Shown: positions 51,701 to 60,030 of the stretch, one piece after another
Layout of the letters: each line of letters begins with the position of its first letter
Position numbering within the stretch: position 1 is the first letter of the stretch
NCBI GenBank assembly: GCA_026391735.1
Contig: JAPLDL010000015.1
Span: forward strand, 124,001 to 188,000
DNA: 64,000 nucleotides
Direction: 5' to 3'
Source: Bacteroidota bacterium
GTDB lineage: Bacteria; Bacteroidota; Bacteroidia; Bacteroidales; FEN-979
Program-made: the position numbers and the translations under genes
Notes under the pieces: generated by a model
What the model was told of the DNA's origin: nothing
The model's database searches: none
Seen by the model: only the letters and a program-made list of their open reading frames with translations

Positions 51701-52301
51701 TCACGTCATCGCCTCGGGCGAAGATATTAATATACTGGTTCTTGACACCGAGGTTTATTCGAACACCGGCGGACAAGCATCGAAATCAACCCCTGCAGGT
51801 GCTGTTGCCAAGTTTGCAGCATCAGGCAAAAAGGTCCGCAAAAAAGATCTCGGAGCCATGGCCATGACATACGGGTATGTGTATACTGCCCAGGTGGCAA
51901 TGGGGTCTAATAACAGCCAGCTTTTCAGGGCAATTAAAGAGGCGGAAGCCTATAAAGGCCCTTCTCTGGTAATTGCTTATGCAACATGTATAAATCATGG
52001 TCTCAAGCAGGGTATGGGCAAAGCCCAGGACGAAATGGACAGGGCAGTCAACTCGGGATATTGGAACCTTTACAGGTACAACCCGACGCATGCAATAGAA
52101 GGCAAAAACCCGTTTACTCTTGACTCCAAGGAACCTGATTGGGTAAAATTCCAGGAATTCCTTGCAAGCGAAGTAAGGTATACTTCTCTTAAAGCTATGT
52201 TCCCCGAAGAATCTGTCGAGCTTTTCAAGGCAGCTGAGGAAAATGCAAAATGGAGGTATACTAATTACAAACGGCTTGCCGAGATGAAGTATGAAAAATA
52301 A
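48765..52301 (+). CDS. nifJ: Pyruvate:ferredoxin (flavodoxin) oxidoreductase
   Basis: Single-chain PFOR of 1178 residues that converts pyruvate and CoA to acetyl-CoA and CO2 with ferredoxin as electron acceptor; oxygen-sensitive central enzyme of anaerobes. Domains in order: alpha (YPITPSSNMAENVDEW), the TPP-related region, gamma (FWGIGSDGTVGANKNSIKII), ferredoxin domain with CIQCNQCAYVCPHAA and CTGCGNCADICPSK, and beta with CAGCGETPYIKLL, IIGGDGWAYDIGYGG and YSNTGGQASKSTP for TPP-Mg. Length is standard. It precedes a DHOD-like gene by 54 bp. Confidence 0.98.
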   Translation: MTKTKKFLTCDGNQAASHMAYMFSEVAAIYPITPSSNMAENVDEWAANGRRNIFGDEVRVSEMQSEAGAAGAVHGSLQAGVLTTTFTASQGLLLMIPNMYKIAGELLPGVFHVSARTVAAHALSIFGDHGDIYATRQTGFAMLASGSVQEIMDLAGIAHLAAIKLRLPFLHFFDGFRSSHEIQKIEAFETEDMARLIDTKALQEFRDRALNPEHPVTRGTAQNPDIFFQAKEAVNRFYYPVADVVDDYMKEITSLTGREYHPFVYYGDPQAENIIIAMGSVTETIRETIDYLRAKGEKVGLVVVHLYRPFSEKYFFNILPKSVKRIAVLDRTKEPGANGDPLYLDIRDIFYDRAERPMIIAGRYGLSSKDTTPSQIVSVYDNLKMKEPKNHFTMGIVDDVTFTSLPLMPEIDIQPATTFSAKFWGIGSDGTVGANKNSIKIIGDNTDKYAQAYFAYDSKKSGGVTVSHLRFGDSPIRSPYLVNMADFIACHVPSYLDKYDLVKGLKKGGTFLLNSIWDAEETKKRLPDAMKKYLADNQIKLYMIDATKIAEEIGLGNRTNSIMQSAFFKLSNIFSYETAVKDMKKAIEKTYGRKGEEIVNMNFAAIDKGGDVIKIEIPSEWSKIVVKSGSEDSSVPKFVREIFDPVSAMNGDDIPVSAFLGMEDGTFPSGMTVLEKRGIAVNVPKWIPENCIQCNQCAYVCPHAAIRPFLLNEEEKKNAPADMPTMKAIGKELAGYEFKIQVSVLDCTGCGNCADICPSKTKALEMNTLGSQMQEVKNWDYLIEKVSYKTNVIDRFKTFKNSQFSQPLFEFSGACAGCGETPYIKLLTQLYGERMMIANATGCSSIYGGTAPFTPYRANTDGRGPAWANSLFEDNAEYGYGMAIAVGKLRQRIARKMKEAIKANMMGADTLLAFQEWIDGKDDADKSKAATIKLLPLLERENDQLARDITNLKQYLIKKSIWIIGGDGWAYDIGYGGLDHVIASGEDINILVLDTEVYSNTGGQASKSTPAGAVAKFAASGKKVRKKDLGAMAMTYGYVYTAQVAMGSNNSQLFRAIKEAEAYKGPSLVIAYATCINHGLKQGMGKAQDEMDRAVNSGYWNLYRYNPTHAIEGKNPFTLDSKEPDWVKFQEFLASEVRYTSLKAMFPEESVELFKAAEENAKWRYTNYKRLAEMKYEK

Positions 52302-52355
52302 TACGGTAAATAACATGAATGACATATTTTTGTAAAACTTTAAATAGCGATCGTT

Positions 52356-53369
52356 ATGCCTAACCTGACCACAAACTACATGGGGCTGAATCTGAAAAAC
52401 CCCATCATCGTTGGAGCAAGTAATCTGGTAAAGGACCTGGATACCATACACAAGCTTGAAGAAGCAGGGGCTGCTGCAATAGTTTATAAAACCCTGTTCG
52501 AGGAACAAATTGAACTTGAACGCCTGCAGCTTTCCGAGGAACTCAACCAGTATAATGAAAGGCACGCTGAGATGATCAGCCTGTTTCCCGACATTCACCA
52601 TGCCGGTCCGCGTGAACACCTTTCACATCTGAAAAAAGTTGTTGAATCTGTAAATATTCCAGTTATTGCAAGCCTGAATTGTTTATTTGAAGATACCTGG
52701 GTTGAATATGCAAAACAGATTGAACTTACGGGCGTAAATGCGCTTGAAATGAACCTGTACACTCTCCCTGCTGATTTCAGGAAAGAGGGAAAATCTATCA
52801 TCAATGAACAGCTGACCGTCATTTCGGAAGTGAAAAAGAATGTGAAAATACCCGTCAGTGTCAAACTAAGTCCTTTCTATACCAATATCCTGGCTGTGAT
52901 CCAGCAGATGTATCATGCAGGGGTTGACGGTTTCGTTCTGTTCAACCGTCTTTTTCAGCCGGATATTGACATCGAAAAGATTGAACATAACTTCCCTTAT
53001 AACCTCAGCAATGAAGAGGACAACCGTCTTGCATTAAGATATATGGGTATGTTGTATCATGAGATCCGTGGCTCTTTATGTGCGAATACAGGTATATTCA
53101 GCGGCAGGGATGTAATTAAGATGATTCTGGCCGGCGCCGACTGTGTGCAGGTTGTGAGCACGATATACAAGCAGGGGCCTTCCCAGCTCACCACCATGCT
53201 CAAAGATCTTGAAGATTGGATGGACAGGAAGAAATTTGAAACCATCGACAGCTTTAAAGGGAAGCTTTCGCGCAAGGAGTTAAAGGATCCATTTGTTTAC
53301 AAAAGGGCCCAATATATAGATATCCTGATGAAGAGCGAGGAGATCTTTAAAAGGTATCCGATGAGGTAA
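52356..53369 (+). CDS. Dihydroorotate dehydrogenase-like protein
   Basis: FMN-binding TIM-barrel protein of 337 residues. It starts LTTNYMGLNLKNPIIVGAS; SVKLSPFY and FVLFNRLF are the FMN and substrate contacts; NTGIFSGRDVIKMILAGADCVQVVST is the phosphate-binding region. It is not the canonical PyrD. In Bacteroidota this family is frequently found beside PFOR genes, and a role as an accessory oxidoreductase is possible. Probably cotranscribed with nifJ and ended by the strong terminator at 53392. Confidence 0.88.
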   Translation: MPNLTTNYMGLNLKNPIIVGASNLVKDLDTIHKLEEAGAAAIVYKTLFEEQIELERLQLSEELNQYNERHAEMISLFPDIHHAGPREHLSHLKKVVESVNIPVIASLNCLFEDTWVEYAKQIELTGVNALEMNLYTLPADFRKEGKSIINEQLTVISEVKKNVKIPVSVKLSPFYTNILAVIQQMYHAGVDGFVLFNRLFQPDIDIEKIEHNFPYNLSNEEDNRLALRYMGMLYHEIRGSLCANTGIFSGRDVIKMILAGADCVQVVSTIYKQGPSQLTTMLKDLEDWMDRKKFETIDSFKGKLSRKELKDPFVYKRAQYIDILMKSEEIFKRYPMR

Positions 53370-53391
53370 GATAACCGGGTCAAATAAAAAA

Positions 53392-53422
53392 GAGGGCATC
53401 CATTCAGGATGCCCTCTTTTTT
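53392..53422. terminator. Bidirectional terminator (nifJ operon / sppA)
   Basis: GAGGGCATCC pairs perfectly with GGATGCCCTC across ATTCA, flanked by A6 on the left and T6 on the right, so it works in both directions. Confidence 0.93.
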
Positions 53423-53436
53423 ATTTGATATCTGGA

Positions 53437-55194
53437 TTACTGGATATCGTAATCGATGAGCATCCTGGTTTGTATGCCTTTCATTGAACGAAGGTCTTTG
53501 ATAGTCTTGTAATACCTGTAATCTTCGCCCATGACCGATTGTATCCGGGCTTCGGGAGTATTTCCGAAAATCTCATCTATGATCTGTTGTAAAGGTTCTT
53601 TCTGTTCAGGCAGGGCCCATACCTTGTACGACTTGAGTTTAGCCAGATCAGCTGCCACCTGGATAGCTCTGGTAAGGCCTCCGAATTCATCGATAAGCCC
53701 GATCCCTTTTGCATCGGTGCCACTCCATACTCTCCCCTGGCCAATGCTGTCGACCTGGGCCTTTGTAAGCTTTCGCCCTTCAGCAACCTTGGTGATGAAT
53801 GTATCATAAAAATTTTCGATTTCCTTTTGAATCACGGCCTGTTCAAAGGGTGTAAGGGGTCTCTGAACCGAAATGAACCCCGAGTTCTTGTTTGTGCCTG
53901 CCTCATCGAAAGTTATCCCCAGTTTATTCTTCATCAGGCCCTGGAAGTTGGGTATAACTCCGAACACACCGATTGATCCGGTAATAGTGTTGGGCTCGGC
54001 AAGTATCCTGGTTGCTGCGCAGGCAATATAATAACCCCCGCTGGCTGCAACATCCCCGAAGGAAGCTACGAGAGGTTTGGTCTTTGCTGCCAGGGTAACT
54101 TCTCTCCAAATGATATCTGATGCAAGCCCGTCACCTCCTCCTGAGTTGATGCGGAAAACGATGGCTTTCACCTTATCGTCCTCCCGGGCCTTACGGATAG
54201 CCCTGGAGATACGCTCGGATCCAATGTCCTGGTCATCACCTTCACCACTTCCGATAGTGCCTTGCGCATAGATTATAGCAATTTTATCCTTTGAAGATTT
54301 CTTGGTTGCAGGGTCGGATACATTGGTATATTTATCCATCGAAACGGTTTTGATCCTGGCTTTTTCCTCAATGCCGAGCTTAGATCGAAGTTCTTTCTGA
54401 AATTCATCCTTATAGGCAATCTGGTCGATGAATTTGTACTTCAAAGCCTCATCGGCCCTGCTGAGCTTTAGGCTGTCGGCAATTTGGTTCAGTTCAGCTT
54501 TGGAGATGTGGCGGGATTCGCTTATTCCTGTAATCATTTTATCCCACAGGTCACTGATGAGCTCAGTCGTTTGTTTCCTGTTCTCGGGGCTCATTTTGTC
54601 AAGGAACAGCGGCTCGGTAGCAGCTTTGAACTTTCCATGCCTGATCACCTGAACTTTTATATCAAGTTTTTCAAGAGTCCCCTTGATGAACATCGGGCTA
54701 GCACTCAGTCCTTTGAAAAACACCATACCCTGGGGTGTCATGAAGATCTTGTCGGCAACTGATGCCAGGTAATATGCCTTCTGATCAAATCCTTCGCTGT
54801 AGGCCCAGACGAATTTTCCCGACTTCCTGAATTCAATCAGGCCCTCCCTGATCTCTTCCACAGTAGCCATGCTTGCCTGCACAATGGATAGATCAAGACA
54901 GATGCCGGCAATATTTTTGTCATCTGCTGCCTTTTTAAGGTTGTTGAGGATGTCGTTAAGCCCGGTATATTTCTCGGTACCGTTCAGGCTGAACACCGGC
55001 ATGGAAGGAGAACGGTCGGCAATGGCTTTATCCAGTTTTATTACCAGAACCGTGTTTTTGTCGATTGTAACCTCATCATTCGATGCAACAGCGACAATAC
55101 CTGCGATTATTCCCAGGCTGATCAGGAAAATGATCAGAATCACCAGGAAGGTGCCAAGCATGCTGGCAAACATAAACTTGAAGAATTGTTTCAT
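53437..55194 (-). CDS. sppA: Signal peptide peptidase SppA, 67K type
   Basis: Membrane-anchored serine protease of 585 residues that degrades signal peptides and misfolded membrane proteins. An N-terminal transmembrane helix (about 9-36) is followed by two S49 domains. The first supplies the general-base Lys (RHGKFKAATEPLF region) and the second the nucleophile Ser in GDVAASGGYYIACAA. VFRINSGGGDGLAS precedes it. The stop lies 20 bp past the terminator, in a small GGATTACT/GGATATCG stretch similar to the octamer repeats. Confidence 0.95.
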   Translation of the reverse strand: MKQFFKFMFASMLGTFLVILIIFLISLGIIAGIVAVASNDEVTIDKNTVLVIKLDKAIADRSPSMPVFSLNGTEKYTGLNDILNNLKKAADDKNIAGICLDLSIVQASMATVEEIREGLIEFRKSGKFVWAYSEGFDQKAYYLASVADKIFMTPQGMVFFKGLSASPMFIKGTLEKLDIKVQVIRHGKFKAATEPLFLDKMSPENRKQTTELISDLWDKMITGISESRHISKAELNQIADSLKLSRADEALKYKFIDQIAYKDEFQKELRSKLGIEEKARIKTVSMDKYTNVSDPATKKSSKDKIAIIYAQGTIGSGEGDDQDIGSERISRAIRKAREDDKVKAIVFRINSGGGDGLASDIIWREVTLAAKTKPLVASFGDVAASGGYYIACAATRILAEPNTITGSIGVFGVIPNFQGLMKNKLGITFDEAGTNKNSGFISVQRPLTPFEQAVIQKEIENFYDTFITKVAEGRKLTKAQVDSIGQGRVWSGTDAKGIGLIDEFGGLTRAIQVAADLAKLKSYKVWALPEQKEPLQQIIDEIFGNTPEARIQSVMGEDYRYYKTIKDLRSMKGIQTRMLIDYDIQ

Positions 55195-55318
55195 ATGGTC
55201 TGAGTTTGGGATTACACTATTGATTTATGGTACCAAGTTAATTGTAAACAAGGTTCTGTGCAAAAATTTTCTTTGAATTCCCTCAGTTCATCTTTAAAAT
55301 AATTATCATTGCAAGGTA

Positions 55319-55326
55319 TAAATTTG
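55319..55326 (+). promoter_or_regulatory. -7 element of the glucosaminidase gene, leaderless geometry
   Basis: TAAATTTG, perfect TAnnTTTG. Its G is 5 bp before the A of the ATG at 55331. Confidence 0.6.
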
Positions 55327-55330
55327 ACGG

Positions 55331-55948
55331 ATGAGGTTCAAACTGGTTACATTTTTTATTTTACTATTATCTCTTCCATCCCAGATAATAGCTTTGCATC
55401 CCAATGAGGTGCCAAAGAAGAAATACCATTCACCCTCGTCAGTGCAGCCCAAAAAAGGTCCAAACCTGAAGATCATGGCCCAGGGAAAGGCATCGCCTGA
55501 GATCATGAAAAGTTTTCTGATCAGAAATAATGAAGATGCTGATGCGGTGATGGTAAATCGTTTGGTGAAGGTTTATATTATCGAGGCAAACCGCGAAGGT
55601 GTAAATTATGAAGTCGCTTTTTGCCAGATGTGCCTTGAAACCGGTTTCCTGAAGTTTGAAGGCAGTGTAAGCAAATACCAGCATAATTACTGTGGATTGG
55701 GTTGTGTGGACATGTTCAGCGGAGGTGACTGGTTTTCAAGCATGGAAGAAGGCGTGAGGGCGCATATACAGCATTTAAAGGCCTATGCCAGTTCCGAACC
55801 GGTAAAGAGTCCTGTTGTTGATCCGCGTTTTAGTAATGTAAAAAGAGGTTCAGTAAAGGTGGTCACGGAACTCACCGGGAAATGGGCTGCCGACCCCGAC
55901 TATGGACACAAGATCTCGACACTGGTATCGAGGCTTTACGGCTTATAG
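55331..55948 (+). CDS. Glucosaminidase-family cell wall hydrolase
   Basis: Exported protein of 205 residues: signal peptide (MRFKLVTFFILLLSLPSQII), a short Pro/Lys-rich stretch, then a glucosaminidase (FlgJ/LytG-like) domain with VNYEVAFCQMCLETGFLKF containing the probable catalytic Glu, and NYCGLGCVDMFSGGDWFSSMEEG. It likely cuts the glycan strand of peptidoglycan in the periplasm. Followed 14 bp later by folK; the pairing has no obvious metabolic logic. Confidence 0.88.
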   Translation: MRFKLVTFFILLLSLPSQIIALHPNEVPKKKYHSPSSVQPKKGPNLKIMAQGKASPEIMKSFLIRNNEDADAVMVNRLVKVYIIEANREGVNYEVAFCQMCLETGFLKFEGSVSKYQHNYCGLGCVDMFSGGDWFSSMEEGVRAHIQHLKAYASSEPVKSPVVDPRFSNVKRGSVKVVTELTGKWAADPDYGHKISTLVSRLYGL

Positions 55949-55962
55949 GATTTCAATTTCTT

Positions 55963-56484
55963 ATGCAGCAGTCTGTATTTTTACTTCTTGGCAGCAACAG
56001 AGGCGACAGGGAGCAGAATCTCCTAAAGGCCTGTGCAGGGATCAACCAACGCATCGGCCGCATCCTGAAGTCTTCTTCGATGTATGAATCGGAGCCCTGG
56101 GGGTTTGAGGACAGCACATCATTTTATAATCAGGCTCTGGAAATTGAAACAGCATTAAGCGCTGAAGATTTGCTTGCAATGATACATTCCATTGAAAAAG
56201 ATCTCGGCAGGCTGAGGGAAGTCCAGGCCTGCGGGCCATCCTGCGGATGTTCAACAAAAGGGTATTCTTCTCGAACCATCGATATTGATATACTGTTTTA
56301 CAGTTCAAAGATAGTATTCACTGAAACCCTGATGATCCCACATCCCAGGCTTCATGAAAGGCTGTTCACTTTGTTGCCCCTGGATGAGATTGCACCTGAC
56401 CACATTCATCCTGTATACAGGAGAACAGTTTCTGAATTGCTGAAGGGTTGCACTGATAAAGGTCAAGTGCACAGGATAAGCTGA
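55963..56484 (+). CDS. folK: 2-amino-4-hydroxy-6-hydroxymethyldihydropteridine diphosphokinase
   Basis: Folate pathway enzyme of 173 residues. Conserved LLLGSNRGDREQNL, SSMYESEPWGF and RTIDIDILFY (metal-binding D107 and D109). The loop between GRLR (82-85) and RTID is about 11 residues longer than in E. coli and has Cys90, Cys94 and Cys96 (CGPSCGC), which is unusual. Start at 55963 fits MQQSVFLLLGSN; an upstream in-frame ATG at 55882 lies inside the glucosaminidase gene. Ends before a strong terminator. Confidence 0.93.
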   Translation: MQQSVFLLLGSNRGDREQNLLKACAGINQRIGRILKSSSMYESEPWGFEDSTSFYNQALEIETALSAEDLLAMIHSIEKDLGRLREVQACGPSCGCSTKGYSSRTIDIDILFYSSKIVFTETLMIPHPRLHERLFTLLPLDEIAPDHIHPVYRRTVSELLKGCTDKGQVHRIS

Positions 56485-56511
56485 AATCACCACGAATGAA
56501 GCATAAAAAAA

Positions 56512-56536
56512 GCCCGGCAAATCGCCGGGCTTTTTT
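56512..56536. terminator. Bidirectional terminator (folK / OmpA-TPR gene)
   Basis: GCCCGGC pairs with GCCGGGC across AAATC, with A7 on the left and T6 on the right. Confidence 0.93.
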
Positions 56537-56552
56537 AATCAGTAAACAAAAC

Positions 56553-59111
56553 TTACTTCACGATATTCTGGAATTCAGGAGTTTTTGTAAAGTTGTAGAA
56601 TTCACGGTCACCCTTTGCCTGGGCTTTCAGGTTTGCATCCTGGCAAGCTTTCATCAGGTTTTCGTACAGCATCTTGCTGTTGTTGGTACGTGCACCAACT
56701 ATTGCGAGAAGGTAGAAGGTTTCCGGAGTCTGAGGAGCACACTTCAGGGTGGCTTCAGCAGCAGTGTTGTTACCTGAAACGAGCTGTGCAAGACCTAAAT
56801 TGTAGTTGCATTTTGCATCGCCAAGCATGCTGAGAGCTTTGGTATAATTACCGGCAGGGATCTCATAAATACCCAGGTTGTAATTTTCTTTTTCACCAAG
56901 CTTCTGAGCTTTCTGGAACTGAGCCTTAGCTTTAAGATAATCCTTCTGCCTGGCAGCGATAACACCAAGATTATTTTCAATCAAGCCGTTATTCGGGGCA
57001 ATACCCTGGGCTTTGGTGAGATAATCATTGGCTTTTGCATAGTTGCCTTTGATAATGTTTGCGCAGGCAGCGTTGTTCAAGGCTTTCCATGAGTTAGGAT
57101 ACTGCTTTGCAGCATTATCATAGATGGTAAGCTTGGTAGCCGGGTCATTTGAAAGTGTGGCAGCATAAAGGAGCTCTTCAACCTTCAGCTTGGAAGGATC
57201 GGAAACTGCATACTTGCTGAGTTCCTCATCGGTAAAGCGCGGCTCATAAAGGTTGGCTGTTACTTCGCAACGGCGTAACTCAGGCAGGAGTTTGGTTTCG
57301 ATTTCAGGATAGATCAGGATCATATTGCGGATTTCCTGTTCTTTTTTCAGAGGATCTGCATTTGAGTTGATGACGTTAAGGATCTTGTCTTTATCTTTCA
57401 GATCGCTGTTCTGGACTTCTTTGAGGAAACCATTCCAGTCGGGGCCATGATGTGCGAGGGCAACATTGACATCTTTTCCGGCGGCTTCAATGGCAGCCTT
57501 AACAGCTTTCTTGTCTTTATTGTCTTTATTTGCTTCTTTTGCCCATAACTTGAACTGGTCAACTAACCAGGCCTGGCCTGTTTTCGAACGGTTTTCAGAA
57601 AGGTTGGCATTGAAGGTTTCTTCTCCTTCAGGTGAGGCCCAGCCATTCATATCAACGCTCTTTATTTTCCAACCCTGGTGTACGAAACTTGCAACATCAG
57701 CGAGTCCGGTTTTTGCAGCATCAGTTTTATTGATGCCATATTTCAGGTCGAGGTCATACTTGTTCTTCTTGAAATAAACGATACCGGTTTTGCTTACAAT
57801 AACTTCTTTCTGATAACCATGGTCGGCAATAGTCGGAACCTCGTCAGCAATAATACGGGTAGGAGTGTAGATCACACCCGGGACCAGGTCGCGGCTGGGA
57901 AGTTCGATGAATTTCACTTTTTCCTTGATCTCAGCTTTCTTTGCATAAGTAACTTCCTTTGCTTCATAAATTACGGGAGCAACAGTGAGCATCGAGGTGT
58001 TCATCTCGGGTTTATACGGGAAGACCGTGGAATATGTAAATGAACCGCCTTCTTTGTACTTGACCGGGATTCCATCGCCTGTAACCCTCTCACCCTTTAA
58101 AGTAATTGGCTTCAGCTCGGTTTGTCCGCCGGCATAGGTAAGCACAGGCTGGAACTGCATAGCTGCTTTCTTGGCAAAATATTTCGGGGGGAATGTGCCC
58201 TTGATGGTGACAGTGACTGAATCGCCTTTTTCGCTGAGAATTGGAGGCTGGGTTTCATATTTAACTTCACCGTAATGTTTTTCCATATACTTAAGACTTC
58301 CACCGGTATAACCGAATTTATAAGCAAGACCGATAGTGGCGGATGAGTACATATCGTTGATGACCTGTTTGGATCCACCTGGTGTCATATCCAGGATGTC
58401 GCCGTCACGCCATCTCCAGTATACTTCGACAGGGATTGACCAATGCTGGTCAATATTGAAATCAAATCCGATACCGGCTCCAAGCTTGAACTCGAGGTTT
58501 GTACCTGCGATACCGCTGGTGTTACCCATGTTGTTTGGTGCATCTTTTTTCCCGATCCAGGCATCGTCGGTGTTTTTAAGCAGGTCGGTACGATGACCAA
58601 CGGTCTGGTCAGCACCAACGCCGAAAATCAAATAGGATGAAAAAACCCTCTCCGGTTTATATCCCAGTATCCAGTTAAGCCAGTTTACGGTCAACTGAAG
58701 GTCGGTTTCCCAGGGATAGGCAATAAATTTTTTGCTGATGAAAGCATGGGGGTCGGTGCCACTGTAATCCCATACGTTCTTTGAATCAACCTGACTTTGA
58801 AGTTTTCCATGAGCAATCCTGGCGCGAACTCCGATAACGCGGGTAAATTGTTTGGTAACTACCAAACCATAATTGTAACCGATGGAATTGGATCCAAGGT
58901 TGATCCAGAGGTTCTTGGAAAGATCGCCGTTAAATTGCATAAGGCCACCGAATAGTCCAACGGACCAATAACTGTAAGAACTTGCGGCATTTGGTTTGGA
59001 CTTCTGTTCCGGTTTATCCTGCTTTTTCTCCTGTGCAAAGGAAGCTGCCGAGATAAGCATGACCAGCAGGAAAATTACGGCTTTTGAGAGTAATCGTGAG
59101 AATTTTTTCAT
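56553..59111 (-). CDS. Outer membrane protein with OmpA-like domain and TPR repeats
   Basis: Protein of 852 residues. Signal peptide (MKKFSRLLSKAVIFLLVMLISAASFAQ); about residues 45-280 look like an outer membrane beta-barrel with alternating aromatic strands (WSVGLFGGLMQFNGDL, YGLVVTKQFTRVIGVRARIA in part). A middle beta-rich region follows (VTVTIKGTFPPKYF). Then an OmpA-like peptidoglycan-associated domain, diverged (VDMNGWASPEGEETFNANLSENR in part: GWASPEGEETFNANLSENR), and C-terminal TPRs (NAACANIIKGNYAKANDYLT). It probably links outer membrane and wall and may scaffold surface proteins. Strong promoter. Confidence 0.88.
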   Translation of the reverse strand: MKKFSRLLSKAVIFLLVMLISAASFAQEKKQDKPEQKSKPNAASSYSYWSVGLFGGLMQFNGDLSKNLWINLGSNSIGYNYGLVVTKQFTRVIGVRARIAHGKLQSQVDSKNVWDYSGTDPHAFISKKFIAYPWETDLQLTVNWLNWILGYKPERVFSSYLIFGVGADQTVGHRTDLLKNTDDAWIGKKDAPNNMGNTSGIAGTNLEFKLGAGIGFDFNIDQHWSIPVEVYWRWRDGDILDMTPGGSKQVINDMYSSATIGLAYKFGYTGGSLKYMEKHYGEVKYETQPPILSEKGDSVTVTIKGTFPPKYFAKKAAMQFQPVLTYAGGQTELKPITLKGERVTGDGIPVKYKEGGSFTYSTVFPYKPEMNTSMLTVAPVIYEAKEVTYAKKAEIKEKVKFIELPSRDLVPGVIYTPTRIIADEVPTIADHGYQKEVIVSKTGIVYFKKNKYDLDLKYGINKTDAAKTGLADVASFVHQGWKIKSVDMNGWASPEGEETFNANLSENRSKTGQAWLVDQFKLWAKEANKDNKDKKAVKAAIEAAGKDVNVALAHHGPDWNGFLKEVQNSDLKDKDKILNVINSNADPLKKEQEIRNMILIYPEIETKLLPELRRCEVTANLYEPRFTDEELSKYAVSDPSKLKVEELLYAATLSNDPATKLTIYDNAAKQYPNSWKALNNAACANIIKGNYAKANDYLTKAQGIAPNNGLIENNLGVIAARQKDYLKAKAQFQKAQKLGEKENYNLGIYEIPAGNYTKALSMLGDAKCNYNLGLAQLVSGNNTAAEATLKCAPQTPETFYLLAIVGARTNNSKMLYENLMKACQDANLKAQAKGDREFYNFTKTPEFQNIVK

Positions 59112-59155
59112 ACGACTTTGATTTTAGATTTCTATTTTTCTGTTTACTGATTTTA

Positions 59156-59188
59156 CAAATATATTAAAATAAGATTATGAATAGCAAA
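59156..59188 (-). promoter_or_regulatory. Promoter of the OmpA-TPR gene: TTTG-21-TATATTTG
   Basis: Minus-strand -33 TTTG at 59185-59188 and -7 TATATTTG at 59156-59163, 21 bp apart. The start codon is 45 bp downstream. The rest of 59189-59373 is AT-rich and holds nothing else recognised. Confidence 0.78.
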
Positions 59189-59373
59189 TTTATAGTGTTT
59201 TTAAATTAACAATTTACAGTTAATTTGTATAAAAATAGATTAAATGGTTGATTTACACTAGGTTAAAAGATAATACTATTTTCTGACTTCAAAATTAAAA
59301 AGATTGGAATGATTTTAACAAACTTTTTTTTCTTTTATGTTGTACGGAGGTTGTCAGGGAAAGGTTACGAGGA

Positions 59374-59913
59374 TCAGATCTTATTTAGCTTCTTCAGGAA
59401 TTCCCATAACGTAATCCCAACAGCCACAGAAACATTAATGGAATGCTTAGTGCCAAACTGAGGTATTTCAACGCAGTTATCTGCAAGTTTTAAAACTTCT
59501 TCATTTACACCTTGTATTTCGTTACCGAAAACAAGAGCGATTTTACTGTGTGCAGGAATTGATAAATCCTGGAGCGAAAGACTGTTTGTCGTTTGTTCAA
59601 CGGCGAGCACGAGATGTCCCGATTCCCTTGCTTTCATAACAGCTTCGATAACAGAACCAAAGTAGTTCCAGTTGACTGAATCTTCGGCGCCGAGTGCTGT
59701 CTTATGGATTTCCCTGTGCGGGGGTGTAGCAGTGATCCCGCACAAATAAAGACTATCGACCCTGAATGCATCGCAGGTTCTGAAAACAGAACCAGTATTG
59801 TTTTGTGACCTGATGTCATCGAGGATAACCGTAACAGGAAACTTCTCAGCCGTTCTGAATTCTTCATTGCTCAGGCGGTTGAGTTCCGACAGGGAAAGTT
59901 TGCGCAGGCTCAT
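59374..59913 (-). CDS. SpoU-family RNA 2'-O-methyltransferase
   Basis: TrmH/SpoU-type SPOUT methyltransferase of 179 residues acting on tRNA or rRNA. Motifs: LDDIRSQNNTGSVFRTCDAF (N-T-G-S-x-R), VFGNEIQGVNEEVL and HSINVSVAVGITLWEF, which form the SAM-binding knot. It has no extra RNA-binding N-terminal domain, so the target position cannot be named. Promoter element TATCTTTG at 59922-59929, leaving a leader of about 4 nt. Confidence 0.92.
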   Translation of the reverse strand: MSLRKLSLSELNRLSNEEFRTAEKFPVTVILDDIRSQNNTGSVFRTCDAFRVDSLYLCGITATPPHREIHKTALGAEDSVNWNYFGSVIEAVMKARESGHLVLAVEQTTNSLSLQDLSIPAHSKIALVFGNEIQGVNEEVLKLADNCVEIPQFGTKHSINVSVAVGITLWEFLKKLNKI

Positions 59914-59921
59914 AATGCTGG

Positions 59922-59929
59922 CAAAGATA
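59922..59929 (-). promoter_or_regulatory. -7 element of the SpoU methyltransferase gene
   Basis: Minus-strand TATCTTTG; the start codon is only 9 bp from its G, so the leader is very short. Confidence 0.55.
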
Positions 59930-59944
59930 TGTAAAACGATCGAG

Positions 59945-59972
59945 GTCGGATGTCGGATGGCAGATGTCAGAT
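59945..59972. repeat. Heptamer tandem repeat, unit GTCRGAT (ATCYGAC)
   Basis: Four 7-bp steps: GTCGGAT, GTCGGAT, GGCAGAT, GTCAGAT. Reverse complement ATCYGAC; same family as the array at 1520. Lies between the SpoU gene and mutS. Confidence 0.8.
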
Positions 59973-60022
59973 ATCTTTTGCTGACTTATCAACAAAAATA
60001 CAAAACCTCCGGGGCCTAATCG

Positions 60023-60030
60023 TATTTTTG
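60023..60030 (+). promoter_or_regulatory. -7 element of mutS
   Basis: TATTTTTG, perfect TAnnTTTG, 50 bp before the mutS ATG. The start near 60035 falls in the left arm of the inverted repeat at 60031. Confidence 0.55.

Noticed and set aside
53420-53450. Further octamer repeat array at the end of sppA
   Set aside because: Only about two related units (GGATTACT, GGATATCG) and they are part of the sppA coding end.
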